Part shown: positions 23,928-33,299 of the stretch, in pieces
How positions within the stretch are numbered: the stretch's first letter is position 1
Layout: each line of letters opens with the position of its first letter
Assembly (NCBI RefSeq): GCF_013248995.1
Contig: NZ_JABRPK010000002.1
Coordinates: 372,001-436,000 of the forward strand
Reading direction: 5' to 3'
DNA: 64,000 nt
Source: Frigoribacterium sp. VKM Ac-2836
Lineage (GTDB): Bacteria > Actinomycetota > Actinomycetes > Actinomycetales > Microbacteriaceae
Position numbers and translations under genes: made by a program
The notes under the pieces: generated by a model
Seen by the model: only the letters and a program-made list of their open reading frames with translations
What the model was told of the DNA's origin: nothing
Database searches by the model: none

Positions 23928-24052
23928 ATCGTCCCTCCCGCCCGCCATGCTACGAGACGGGACCGGTCCGCCGGTATGCTGGCGCGTCGTCCCCCGAGCC
24001 GGGGCCGCCGCACCCACCAGCCCACCCCGCCCGCACCACCCCAGGAGGCAGC

Positions 24053-25588
24053 ATGAGCACCGTCCCCAAGTCCCGGGGTCTCAGCACCCTGTGGCGCACC
24101 AAGTCGGTCGAGTCCTCGCTCGCCGACTCGACGGGGCCCGAGAACGGGCTCAAGCGCTCGCTCGGCGTCACCGATCTGACCCTCATGGGCATCGCCGTCG
24201 CGGTCGGGGCCGGCATCTTCTCGGTCGGCGCCAACGCCGCCGCGAACTTCGCGGGCCCGGGCGTCACGCTGTCGTTCGTCCTCGCGGCCGTCACCTGCGG
24301 CCTGGCGATCATGTGTTACGCCGAGTTCGCCTCGACGATCCCCGTCGCGGGCAGCGCCTACACCTTCACCTACGCCACCCTCGGCGAGTTCCTGGCCTGG
24401 ATCATCGGGTGGGACCTCATCCTCGAGACCCTCACCGGCGCGGCCGTGCTCGCCAAGTACTGGGGCATCTACCTCAGCACCGTGTTCGCGGGCTTCGGCC
24501 TCGACGTGCCCGACACCCTGTCGATCGGACCGCTCGAGCTGAGCTGGGCGCCGTTCGTCATCGTCGCCTTCTTCACCGTGCTGCTCGTCCTCGGCACCCA
24601 GCTCAGCTCGCGGGTCGGCAGCGTGTTCACGATCATCAAGGTCGCGATCGTCCTGTTCGTCATCGTCGTCGGCTTCTTCTTCGTCAAGGCCTCGAACTAC
24701 ACCCCGTTCGTGCCCGAGTCGCAGCCCCGCCCGGCCGGCGAGGGGGACGTCTGGACGCAGTCCCTGTTCTCGTTCGTCTCGGGCGCCGAGCCCGCGCAGT
24801 ACGGCGTCTTCGGCCTGCTCGCCGGCGCCTCGCTCGTCTTCTTCGCCTTCATCGGCTTCGACGTCGTGGCGACCAGCGCTGAAGAGGTCAAGGACCCGCA
24901 GAAGACCATGCCCCGAGGCATCTTCCTCGGTCTCGGCATCGTCACCGTGCTCTACGTGCTCGTCTCGATCGTGCTCACCGGCATGGTCTCGTACCGCGAT
25001 CTCGCCGCCGTCGAGGCCCCGACCCTCGCCACCGCCTTCGACCTGGTCGGAGTCGGCTGGGCGGCCCAGGTCATCGCGATCGGGGCCCTGATCGGCCTCA
25101 CCACGGTCATCATGGTGCTGCTGCTCGGCCTGGCCCGCATCGTCTTCTCGATGGCCCGCGACGGCCTGCTGCCCCGATGGCTCGCCAAGACCTCGGCCAC
25201 CCGCAAGACACCGGTGCGCGTGCAGGTCATCGCCGGCGTGCTCGTCGCCCTGATCGCCGGGTTCACCGACGTCGGCGTCCTCGAAGAGATGATCAACATC
25301 GGCACCCTGTCGGCCTTCGTCCTGGTCAGCATCGGCGTTATCGTGCTGCGTCGCACGCGGCCCGACCTGCCCCGCGCCTTCCGCGTGCCGCTGTCACCCG
25401 TGCTGCCGATCCTCGCGGCCGCGCTCTGCGTCTGGTTGATGTTCAACCTGACGACGCTCACCTGGGCACGGTTCGCCGTGTGGCTCGTGATCGGTGTCGT
25501 CGTGTACTTCGCCTACGGGCGCCGGCACTCGCGGGTCGGGCTCGGCGAGGACGCCGCCGCCCCGGCGCCGTCCGTCGAGCCCCGCTGA
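24053..25588 (+). CDS. APC-family amino-acid permease (cationic amino-acid transporter-like)
   Basis: A 511-residue transporter with about 12 TM helices. The N-terminus shows the APC signature GVTDLTLMGIAVAVGAGIFS, then PGVTLSFVLAAVTCGLAIMC and the conserved E-F-A-S-T-I-P-V-A-G-S-A-Y-T-F segment. VFFAFIGFDVVATSAEEVKD and PRAFRVPLSP are typical of the CAT/YfnA branch that takes up basic or branched amino acids. It acts in the cytoplasmic membrane as a secondary transporter. ATG at 24053 follows AGGAGG. It is a single-gene unit ending in a very strong hairpin. Confidence 0.88.
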   Translation: MSTVPKSRGLSTLWRTKSVESSLADSTGPENGLKRSLGVTDLTLMGIAVAVGAGIFSVGANAAANFAGPGVTLSFVLAAVTCGLAIMCYAEFASTIPVAGSAYTFTYATLGEFLAWIIGWDLILETLTGAAVLAKYWGIYLSTVFAGFGLDVPDTLSIGPLELSWAPFVIVAFFTVLLVLGTQLSSRVGSVFTIIKVAIVLFVIVVGFFFVKASNYTPFVPESQPRPAGEGDVWTQSLFSFVSGAEPAQYGVFGLLAGASLVFFAFIGFDVVATSAEEVKDPQKTMPRGIFLGLGIVTVLYVLVSIVLTGMVSYRDLAAVEAPTLATAFDLVGVGWAAQVIAIGALIGLTTVIMVLLLGLARIVFSMARDGLLPRWLAKTSATRKTPVRVQVIAGVLVALIAGFTDVGVLEEMINIGTLSAFVLVSIGVIVLRRTRPDLPRAFRVPLSPVLPILAAALCVWLMFNLTTLTWARFAVWLVIGVVVYFAYGRRHSRVGLGEDAAAPAPSVEPR

Positions 25589-25605
25589 GCGGCACCGCCG
25601 ATCGA

Positions 25606-25673
25606 CGAAGAACCCCGTTCGGGACGATGAACCCCAAATCTTGGGGGTTCACCGTCCCGAACGGGGTTCTTCG
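25606..25673. terminator. long perfect hairpin between permease and peroxiredoxin genes
   Basis: 21-bp perfect arms (25606-25626 and 25653-25673, beginning CGAAGAACCCCGTTCGGGAC) with an inner stem TGAACCCC / GGGGTTCA. It lies between convergent genes and acts on both. Confidence 0.88.
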
Positions 25674-25700
25674 CGGTGGGCCAGGGGTGGCCGGCGCAGG

Positions 25701-26393
25701 TCAGGAGGCGGGAGGCGTCTCGAGCGCGTCGACGGCGGCGAGGACCTCGTCGACCTCGGTGCGGGTCGTGTAGTCGACGTGGACGTCGGCGAAGACGACC
25801 TTGCCGTCGCGGTCGACGACCAGGACGGTCGGGAACGGCACGTCGGCGGTCGCGTCGGCGTTGCTGTCGGCGACGTCGAACCCGAGGTCGGAGTGCACCG
25901 CGCGGGCGGCCGCGACCGGCTCGGTCTGGATGCCCAGAGCCCGGACGAGCACGTTGCCCGGGTCGGACAGCACGGGGAACTCGAGCCCGCCGTTCTCGAC
26001 GGACCGTTCGCTGCCCTCGGGTGTCTGGGGGCTGATCGCGACCAGCGCGACGCCCCGCGTGCGCAGCTCGGGCAGCAGGTCGGCCTGATAGGTCTTGAGC
26101 GTCAGGTTGCAGTACGGGCACCAGGCGCCGCGGTAGAAGACCAGGACGGCCGGGCCTTCGCCGACCGTCTCGGACAGCGAGACCTCGTCGCCGGCGGTCG
26201 TCACGAGCGTGGCGTCGACGATGGTGTCGCCCACCCGGACGGCGCTCTCGGGAACGCCCGTCTCGCGCAGACCCGACTGCTCGTCGTCGAAGACCTTCGT
26301 GGCGTCCGCGCCGATCCGGGCGTTGAAGCCCCCGCTGAACTCGCTCACCTGGTCGGCGATGCTGTGGGGGGTGCTGGAGTCGGCGTTCGACAT
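25701..26393 (-). CDS. peroxiredoxin-like AhpC/TSA protein, tandem copy 1
   Basis: A 230-residue thioredoxin-fold protein of the AhpC/TSA group: VFYRGAWCPYCNLTLKTYQ holds the active C-P-Y-C pair, then VALVAISPQTPEGSE and FPVLSDPGNVLVRALG. Expected to reduce peroxides or act as a thiol oxidoreductase in the cytoplasm. A C-terminal V-D-Y-T-T-R-T-E-V-D-E is shared with the next copy. It lies 169 bases downstream of a close paralog on the same strand, which suggests tandem duplication. ATG at 26393 has AGGACC upstream. Confidence 0.85.
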   Translation of the reverse strand: MSNADSSTPHSIADQVSEFSGGFNARIGADATKVFDDEQSGLRETGVPESAVRVGDTIVDATLVTTAGDEVSLSETVGEGPAVLVFYRGAWCPYCNLTLKTYQADLLPELRTRGVALVAISPQTPEGSERSVENGGLEFPVLSDPGNVLVRALGIQTEPVAAARAVHSDLGFDVADSNADATADVPFPTVLVVDRDGKVVFADVHVDYTTRTEVDEVLAAVDALETPPAS

Positions 26394-26562
26394 GGAGGTC
26401 CTCTCGACTGCGGCAGGGCTGACCGGGCAGGGCTGACCAGGGCAGGGCTGACCGGGTTCGGGCCGGCCACCTCGATAGAGGGTAGGCGGATCGGTGCCCG
26501 CCGTCCGCACCCGACGAGTTCTCGTTCGCAAACGTCCTGCCGAGAGCGGAGACGGGCGTCGA

Positions 26563-27255
26563 TCAGGCGGCGCGTCGCTCGAGCAGGTCGAGTGCGGCGA
26601 TGATCTCGTCGACCTCGGTGCGGGTCGTGTAGTCGGTGTGGACGTCGGCGAAGACGACGACGCCGTCGTGGTCGATGACGAGCACGGTCGGGAACGGGAT
26701 GTCGCCCGTCGCGTCCGCGTTGCTGTCGGCGACGTCGAACCCGAGCTGCGTGTGGACGGCGCGGGCGGCGGCCGCAGGCTCGGTCCGGATTCCCAGGGCG
26801 CCACTGAGCACGTTGCCCGGGTCGGACAGCACGGGAAACTCCAGGCTGCCGTTCGTCACCGACGCCTCGGAACCCTCGGGGGTCTGCGGGCTGATCGCGA
26901 CGAGGGCGACACCTCGCTCACGGAGGCGCGGCAGCAACTCGGCCTGGTAGGTCTTGAGCGTCAGGTTGCAGTAGGGGCACCAGGCGCCGCGGTAGAAGAC
27001 GAGCACGGCCGGCCCTTCGCCCACGGTCTCCGCGAGCGAGACCTCGGCGTCCTGGGGTGTCAGCAGTGTCGCCTCGACGACGGTGTCGCCGGGCGCGACG
27101 GCGTCGTCGGGGACGCCGGCCTCACGCAGGGCGCTCTGCTCGTCGTCGAAGACCTTCGAGAACTCGGGGCCGATCTGCGCAGTGAAGCCTTCGGTGAACA
27201 CGGTCACCTGATCGGCGATGGTCTGGGTGTCGCTGGGGGTGTTGGCGTTCGACAT
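26563..27255 (-). CDS. peroxiredoxin-like AhpC/TSA protein, tandem copy 2
   Basis: Same length (230 residues) and order of motifs as the downstream copy: VFYRGAWCPYCNLTLKTYQ, VALVAISPQTPEGSE, FPVLSDPGNVLSGALG, VDYTTRTEVDE when the aligned D-Y-T-T-R-T is read. The copies differ mostly at the N-terminus and in the final dozen residues. Both keep the catalytic Cys pair, so both are probably active. ATG at 27255 follows GAGAGGACC. No oxyR or other regulator is next to it. Confidence 0.85.
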   Translation of the reverse strand: MSNANTPSDTQTIADQVTVFTEGFTAQIGPEFSKVFDDEQSALREAGVPDDAVAPGDTVVEATLLTPQDAEVSLAETVGEGPAVLVFYRGAWCPYCNLTLKTYQAELLPRLRERGVALVAISPQTPEGSEASVTNGSLEFPVLSDPGNVLSGALGIRTEPAAAARAVHTQLGFDVADSNADATGDIPFPTVLVIDHDGVVVFADVHTDYTTRTEVDEIIAALDLLERRAA

Positions 27256-27365
27256 GGTGGTCCTCTCGCGGTGACGGGCTCGCCGGGTACGGCCGTCAGG
27301 GGTGCCGCTGATCGTAGGCAGGCCGGCGCGGGCCGAGGGCGTCGGGCGTCACGGAGCGTCACACG

Positions 27366-27412
27366 GGCCGGGGCCGGGGCCGGGGCCGGGGCCGGGCCGG
27401 GGCCGGGGCCGC
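27366..27412. repeat. GGGGCC hexanucleotide repeat
   Basis: About seven units of CCGGGG/GGGGCC in the gap between the nei2 stop and the peroxiredoxin promoter region. Simple-sequence repeat, likely variable in length; no gene in this 204-base gap. Confidence 0.85.
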
Positions 27413-27459
27413 GGCCGGCCCCAGCCGTGTGACCCGTCAGCTCTGCCCGTGACGACCCG

Positions 27460-28236
27460 TCAGCTCTGGCAGTGCGGGCACCAGTAGGTGTCGCGCAGCT
27501 CGAGTTCGCTCTCACCGAGCTCGCCCCGCAGGATCTTCGTGCCGCAGCGAAGGCACGGCTTGCCCGCCCGGCCGTAGACCCAGTCGGTCGTGCCGCGCAG
27601 GTTGCCGGTCGTCGTGCGATCGACCCGATCTTTGTTCGCCTGGATCAGCCGGTGCGCCAGGTCGATCATCTTGGGTCGGTTCTCGACCTCGCCGACCGGA
27701 CGCGTCGGCAGCACACCCCGGAGGAAGCAGAGCTCGTTGCGGTACACGTTGCCCACACCGGCGAGCACTCGCTGGTCGAGCAGGGCGAGCCCGACCTCGC
27801 GGGCCGGGTCGGCCTCGAGGTTGGCGAGGGCACGCGCGGCGTCCCAGTCGGGGCCGAGCAGGTCGGGGCCGAGGTACGAGACCACGCTGTCGTCCTCGTC
27901 TCGGGCCACGAGCTCGACGATGCCGAGGTCGAACCCGACGGCGACCCACTCGGCGGTCTCGAGCACGACGCGCGCCTGGTAGGCGGGGCGCTTCCACTTC
28001 GTGCCGTGCCGGTAGACGTGCCACGAGCCCTCCATCTTGAGGTGCGTGTGCAGCGTCACGTCGCCGATGTGGTGCAGCAGGTGCTTGCCGCGGGCGATGA
28101 CGTCGTCGATCACCTCACCGCTGAGGTCGACGGTGGCGAACGCCGGCACCCGGAAGTCGCTGGCGGTGAGCGTCTGGCCGTGCAGCACCGCATCGAGGTT
28201 CTTGGCGGCGCGGTAGACGGTGTCTCCTTCGGGCAT
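27460..28236 (-). CDS. nei2: Fpg/Nei family DNA glycosylase (endonuclease VIII, Nei2 type)
   Basis: A 258-residue base-excision repair enzyme that removes oxidised pyrimidines and nicks the abasic site. The N-terminal M-P-E-G-D-T-V, after loss of Met, provides the Pro nucleophile and catalytic Glu. THLKMEGSWHVY carries the conserved Lys; LLDQRVLAGVGNVYRNE is the H2TH segment; the C-terminal zinc finger is CLRCGTK...YWCPHCQ with four Cys/His-type ligands. The start is four bases after the lhr stop, so the two form a repair operon, a pairing common in actinobacteria. Confidence 0.92.
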   Translation of the reverse strand: MPEGDTVYRAAKNLDAVLHGQTLTASDFRVPAFATVDLSGEVIDDVIARGKHLLHHIGDVTLHTHLKMEGSWHVYRHGTKWKRPAYQARVVLETAEWVAVGFDLGIVELVARDEDDSVVSYLGPDLLGPDWDAARALANLEADPAREVGLALLDQRVLAGVGNVYRNELCFLRGVLPTRPVGEVENRPKMIDLAHRLIQANKDRVDRTTTGNLRGTTDWVYGRAGKPCLRCGTKILRGELGESELELRDTYWCPHCQS

Positions 28237-28239
28237 CGG

Positions 28240-31200
28240 TCAGGCCCTCAGCCGGATGCCGCTCGGCGTCGGTGCGAACCCCGCGTCGCGCAGGGCGTCG
28301 CCGAGCGAGGTGCCCAGCACGAACTCGCCGTCGACTCGTTCGACGGCCAGCTTGCCGATCCGGTTGCGCACGGTCGCCGCCAGCGAACCGGCGGCCAGGG
28401 CGAGCTCACGCTCGTCGGGCTCGCCGAAGGTCAGCACGGTCTTGCCACCACGCTCGACGTAGACGACGAGCCGCCCGTCGACGAGGACCACGAGCGAACC
28501 GGCCTTGCGCCCCGGGCGGTGACCCGACTTCTTCTTGCCGCCCGCGCCTCCTGAGGGGTCGTTCGTCTCGCTGCGGCCTGCCCCCGAGGAGGCGCGGGTC
28601 GCGTCACCCGCGGAGCTCGCCTCGGCGCGCGTCCCGGCTCCCGTCGCCGTGGTCGCCGCCGCCGCGGTGGCGGCTCGTGCCGCCGCGCTCGCGACGGCCG
28701 CGGCCTCGTCGGCGGAGGCCCCGTCGAGCGTCTGACCCGGCCAGGGCAGAGCGGCGCCGTAGGGGTTCGCCGGGTCGGTCGCGGCGAGGGTCACCACCGG
28801 CACGTCCCGCTGACGACCCGCCGCGACGAGGGTGTCGTCGTCGCGGCGGTCGCCCTCGTCGCGCACGAACGATCGGAGGCGGTCCACCGTCGGCCCGGTG
28901 GCGAACTGAGCCGCACCGAGCCCCTCGACGAAGTAGCCACGGCGGGCACGGCCGGTCTCTTCGAAGCCGCTGAGCACCTTATAGGCCGTGGAGAAGCCAC
29001 CTCGGACGCCCTCGTTGACGACGGCGCCCCGCGTGACGACGCCGTGCCGCTCGAGCAGGATCTCGGCCGTCGCGGCGGCCCGCACGGTGCCGTCGGGTTC
29101 GGCGAGGGGAAGCAGCGACCACCGCCCGCCGACCGTGGGTGGTCCCGCCTGGCGGGGCATGGCTACGCGACCTCGGCTGCGGTAGGACGAGCGGGACCGT
29201 GTCGGGGTCCGGGGCTTCGGTGTGCGTCCACCCCCGACCTGGGCGCGCAGCGGGGCGAAGGTGTCGTTCGTGATCTGGCCGGCCCAGACGAGCTGCCAGA
29301 TGGCGGTGACGAGCGAGTCGTCGTCGGTGCTGCCGACGGCGTCGGAGAGCTGACGGAAGAAGTAGGCTCCGCCGCCGGCCAGCGCGGCGAGCACCTCGCG
29401 TTGGAGGTCGTCGGTCTCGGCGCCCGACGGTTCGGGCAGGGTGACCTGGGCACCGTCGGCGAGGTGCAGGCTGACCCAGCCGTCGTTGCCCGGCAGGGTG
29501 CCGGTACCCGACCAGATGACGTCGCCGGTGGCGGTGAGCTCGTCGAGCATCGACGGGTTGTAGTCGGTCACACGGGCCGGCAGGATCAGGGACTCCCACG
29601 CCGACGCGGGCAGCGAGACACCGCTGAGCTGGTCGACGACCTGCACCACGCCGTCGAGGCCCCGCAGCCCTGATCCCTTGAGCCCGGTGGCGACGTGCTG
29701 CCACGCGGGCAGGAAGCGGCCGAGGGTCTCGGGCGCGACGGGTTCGACCTCGTGTCGCAGCGCGGCGAGCGATTTGCCGCGAAGTCGTCGCAACACCTCG
29801 GAGTCGCACCACTCGCTGCCCTGCTGCCGGGGCCGGAACTCGCCCTCGACGACGCGGCGCTGGGTGGCGAGCTTGCGCAGGGTGTCCATCACGACGGCGG
29901 TGCCGAGGCCGAGACGGTCGGCGACCATGGCGGGGGTGAACGGCCCGTGCGTGCGGGCGAATCGGCCGATCAGATCGCCCAGGGGGTCGTCGACCGGTTC
30001 GACGAACGCCGTCGGCACGCCGATGGGCAAGGCGACGCCGAGGGCGTCCCGGAGGCGCGAGGCGTCCTCGATGCCTGCCCAGCGCACGGTGCCGGCGTGG
30101 GTGAAGCGCAGCACGCGGTTCGACCAGGCGAGGTCGGTCAGGGCGGTCTCGAGCGACCGGTGCGCGTCGTCACGGGCGGCGACGTCGCCGGTGACGAGCG
30201 TCGCGGCGAGCCAGCTGCGGTCGATGATCTCGTCGGTGGTCAGCGGGCCGAGCAGGCGCAGCAGGTCGACGACGCCCTCGATGTCGCGGGCGCGACGGTC
30301 GGGGGCGAGACGCTGCAATTCGAGCTCGTGCTGGTCGATGACGTCGGCGTCGAGCAGCTCGCGCAGCTCGGCCCGGCCGAGCAGCTCTTGCAGCAGGCTC
30401 GAGTCGAGCGACAGGGCGGCCGCACGCCGCTCGGCGAGCGGCGAGTCGCCCTCGTACATGAAGGCGGCGACGTAACCGAAGAGCAGCGACCGTGCGAAGG
30501 GCGACGGCACCTCGGTCTCGGTCTCGACGATGCGTACGGTGCGGCTCGCGAGGTCACGCGTGAGGCTCATCAGGGCCGGCAGGTCGTAGACGTCCTGCAG
30601 GACCTCGCGCACGGCCTCGAGCACGATCGGGAACTGCGGGTACTTGCGGGCGACGTCGAGCAGCTGCGACGACCGCTGGCGCTGCTGCCAGAGCGGCGAC
30701 CGCTTGCCGGGGTTGTAGCGGGGCAGCAGCAAGGCCCGGGCGGCGCATTCGCGGAAGCGCGACGAGAACAGGGCGGAGCCCCCGACTTCTTCGGTGACGA
30801 TCTCGTCGAGGTCGTCGAGCTCGAACGAGAACAGCTCGGCGCCGGGAGGCTCGGCGTCCGTGTCGGGGATGCGGACGACGATGCCGTCGTCGGCCGCCAT
30901 GGCCCCGCCGTCGACTCCGAGCTGGTCGCGGATGCGGGCCGAGACGGCCAGCGCCCAGGGGGCGTGCACCTGCATGCCGTAGGGCGAGTGCAGGATGAGC
31001 CGCCAGTCGCCGAGTTCGTCGCGGAAGCGCTCGACGACGAGAGTGGTGTCGGTCGGCACGTACGACGTGGCGGCCTTCTGTTCGGCGAGGAAGGCGATGA
31101 GGTTGCGGGCCGCGCGTTCGTCGAGGCCGCCGGCGGCGACGCGGGTCGTGGCGTCGGTCTCGCTCGAGTTCGACAGTTCGCGGACGTAGCCGCCGATGGC

Positions 31201-33171
31201 CTTGCCGAGCTCGGCGGGTCGCCCGATGCCGTCGCCCTTCCAGAAGGGGACACGGCCGGGCTGGCCGTAGGCGGGCGAGACGAGCACGCGGTCGTGGGTG
31301 ATGTCTTCGATGCGCCAGCTCGTGGCCCCCAAGGCGAAGACGTCGCCGACGCGCGACTCGTAGACCATCTCTTCGTCGAGTTCACCGACGCGGGCGGCCT
31401 TCTCGCCGACCATGAAGACACCGAAGAGGCCCCGGTCGGGGATGGTGCCGCCGCTCGTCACCGCCAGGCGTTGTGCGCCGGGTCGGCCGGTCAGCGTGCC
31501 GTGCACGCGGTCCCAGACGATGCGAGGGCGTAGCTCGGCGAACTCGTCGGACGGGTACTTGCCGCTGAGCAGGTCGAGGGTGGCGTCGAAGGCGGAGCGG
31601 GGCAGGGTGGCGAAGGGTGCGCTGCGACGCACGGTGTCGAACCAGGCGTCCGCGTCGAGCTCGTCGAGTGCGACGGCCGCGACGGTCTGCTGGGCCAACA
31701 CGTCGAGGGGGTTGGTCGGCACCCGGAGCTCTTCGATGAGCCCGGCGACCATGCGCTCGGCGGCGACGGCGGAGTGGATCAGGTCGGCCCGGTGCTTGGG
31801 GAACAGCACGCCCCGTGAGGTCTCTCCGACCTGGTGCCCGGCTCGGCCGACGCGTTGCAGGCCGCTGGCGACGGACGGCGGCGACTCGACCTGGATGACC
31901 AGGTCGACCGCACCCATGTCGATGCCGAGTTCGAGCGAACTCGTTGCGACGACGCAGCGCAACCGCCCGCTCTTGAGGTCGTCCTCGATCAGCGCTCGTT
32001 GGTCTTTGGACACCGAGCCGTGGTGGGCGCGGGCGAGCAGCGGGTCGCTGCCCGCGGTCTGGCCCGAGCCCCCCATGAGCTGGGCCGGGGCCCCGCCGCC
32101 GACGGACGCGTTGCGCTGCGCGGCGGGTGCCGGGGCGAAGGGGTCCACGGTGTCGGCGGCCGCGTCGTCGCCGACCGGACCGACGGTGACCAACTCGCCC
32201 CGCGCCTCCTCGGTCGCGCGTTCGGCGGCCTCGAGGTCACCGCCCTGGCGTTCGATCCAGATGTCGTTGAGGCGGGCCGTGAGGCGCTCGGCCAGGCGAC
32301 GCGAGTTCGAGAAGACGATGGTCGAGCGGTGCGCGGCGATCAGATCGACGATGCCCTCTTCGACGTGCGGCCAGATCGAGCCCTGTGGCGCCGCGCCGGC
32401 GGCGGAGCCCTCGAGCGGGGCGGCGGTGCCGAGTTCGGTCATGTCGTCGACGGGCACGACGACGCGCAGGTCGAACTTCTTGTCGGCACGCGGGTTGACG
32501 ATGGTGACCGGTGCCGGGCCGGCGAGGAACCGAGCGACCTCTTCGGGCGGGCGCACGGTGGCGCTGAGCCCGATGCGCTGTGCGGGCTCGTCGAGCAGCG
32601 CGTCGAGACGCTCGAGCGAGAGGGCCAGGTGGGCGCCGCGCTTGGTGGAGGCGACGGCGTGGACCTCGTCGATGATGACGGTCCGGACGCCCTTGAGGGT
32701 CTCTCGCGCCTGCGAGGTGAGCATCAGGTAAAGCGACTCGGGTGTCGTGATGAGGATGTCGGTCGGGGTGCGGGCGAGCCGGCCGCGGTCGCTCGAGCTC
32801 GTGTCGCCCGAGCGCACGCCCACCGTGATGTCGGGAGCCTCGGTGCCCAGTCGGCGGGCGGTCTGGGTGATGCCGACGAGGGGTGAACGGAGGTTGCGTT
32901 CGACGTCGACGCCGAGCGCCTTGAGCGGTGAGATGTAGAGGACGCGGGTGCGGTGCAGTTTCTCGTCGGGCGGGGGTGACGAGGCCAGCGAGTCGATCGA
33001 CCACAGGAACGACGCGAGCGTCTTGCCCGACCCGGTCGGCGCGATGACGAGCGCGTGGTCGCCCTGGCTGATGGCCGTCCAGGCGCCTTCTTGGGCACGG
33101 GTCGGCGCGGCGAAGGCCCCCCGGAACCACTCGCGGGTCGCGGGGGAGAATCGGTCGAGCACGTCGGTCAT
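28240..33171 (-). CDS. lhr: Lhr-type ATP-dependent DNA helicase
   Basis: A 1643-residue superfamily 2 helicase. Walker A is VIAPTGSGKTLASFLWSID near residue 40, the DEVH box is VIIDEVHAVASTKRGAH, motif III SAT occurs in IGLSATVRPPEE, motifs IV-VI include VVATSSLELGIDMGAVDLVI and LQRVGRAGHQVGE. The Lhr core (winged helix and beta barrel) and a long C-terminal Lhr-CTD follow. Lhr acts in DNA repair and crosslink resistance. Near residue 1540 is a low-complexity alanine-rich insertion containing two opposed GGAGGCGCGG motif copies (28542, 28588). ATG at 33171 is chosen over 33180 because AGGATGG then lies at normal spacing. nei2 follows directly. Confidence 0.92.
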   Translation of the reverse strand: MTDVLDRFSPATREWFRGAFAAPTRAQEGAWTAISQGDHALVIAPTGSGKTLASFLWSIDSLASSPPPDEKLHRTRVLYISPLKALGVDVERNLRSPLVGITQTARRLGTEAPDITVGVRSGDTSSSDRGRLARTPTDILITTPESLYLMLTSQARETLKGVRTVIIDEVHAVASTKRGAHLALSLERLDALLDEPAQRIGLSATVRPPEEVARFLAGPAPVTIVNPRADKKFDLRVVVPVDDMTELGTAAPLEGSAAGAAPQGSIWPHVEEGIVDLIAAHRSTIVFSNSRRLAERLTARLNDIWIERQGGDLEAAERATEEARGELVTVGPVGDDAAADTVDPFAPAPAAQRNASVGGGAPAQLMGGSGQTAGSDPLLARAHHGSVSKDQRALIEDDLKSGRLRCVVATSSLELGIDMGAVDLVIQVESPPSVASGLQRVGRAGHQVGETSRGVLFPKHRADLIHSAVAAERMVAGLIEELRVPTNPLDVLAQQTVAAVALDELDADAWFDTVRRSAPFATLPRSAFDATLDLLSGKYPSDEFAELRPRIVWDRVHGTLTGRPGAQRLAVTSGGTIPDRGLFGVFMVGEKAARVGELDEEMVYESRVGDVFALGATSWRIEDITHDRVLVSPAYGQPGRVPFWKGDGIGRPAELGKAIGGYVRELSNSSETDATTRVAAGGLDERAARNLIAFLAEQKAATSYVPTDTTLVVERFRDELGDWRLILHSPYGMQVHAPWALAVSARIRDQLGVDGGAMAADDGIVVRIPDTDAEPPGAELFSFELDDLDEIVTEEVGGSALFSSRFRECAARALLLPRYNPGKRSPLWQQRQRSSQLLDVARKYPQFPIVLEAVREVLQDVYDLPALMSLTRDLASRTVRIVETETEVPSPFARSLLFGYVAAFMYEGDSPLAERRAAALSLDSSLLQELLGRAELRELLDADVIDQHELELQRLAPDRRARDIEGVVDLLRLLGPLTTDEIIDRSWLAATLVTGDVAARDDAHRSLETALTDLAWSNRVLRFTHAGTVRWAGIEDASRLRDALGVALPIGVPTAFVEPVDDPLGDLIGRFARTHGPFTPAMVADRLGLGTAVVMDTLRKLATQRRVVEGEFRPRQQGSEWCDSEVLRRLRGKSLAALRHEVEPVAPETLGRFLPAWQHVATGLKGSGLRGLDGVVQVVDQLSGVSLPASAWESLILPARVTDYNPSMLDELTATGDVIWSGTGTLPGNDGWVSLHLADGAQVTLPEPSGAETDDLQREVLAALAGGGAYFFRQLSDAVGSTDDDSLVTAIWQLVWAGQITNDTFAPLRAQVGGGRTPKPRTPTRSRSSYRSRGRVAMPRQAGPPTVGGRWSLLPLAEPDGTVRAAATAEILLERHGVVTRGAVVNEGVRGGFSTAYKVLSGFEETGRARRGYFVEGLGAAQFATGPTVDRLRSFVRDEGDRRDDDTLVAAGRQRDVPVVTLAATDPANPYGAALPWPGQTLDGASADEAAAVASAAARAATAAAATTATGAGTRAEASSAGDATRASSGAGRSETNDPSGGAGGKKKSGHRPGRKAGSLVVLVDGRLVVYVERGGKTVLTFGEPDERELALAAGSLAATVRNRIGKLAVERVDGEFVLGTSLGDALRDAGFAPTPSGIRLRA

Positions 33172-33206
33172 CGCTGCCATCCTGCTCTGTGCCACCGACA
33201 TTCCGC

Positions 33207-33264
33207 CGAGGTGTCACGACGTGCCGCTCACATCTGAAGCCGAGCGGCACGTCGTGACACCTCG
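33207..33264. repeat. long palindrome family, copy A
   Basis: Perfect 23-bp arms (33207-33229 and 33242-33264; left arm begins CGAGGTGTCACGACGTGCCG) with a 12-base loop. It lies between the divergent lhr and azoR genes, so here it cannot be a terminator for either gene. The same core occurs at 50310 and 61710. Confidence 0.9.
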
Positions 33265-33299
33265 CCAGTCGTGTCGGCCGCCCCGGCTACGGTGGGCGC

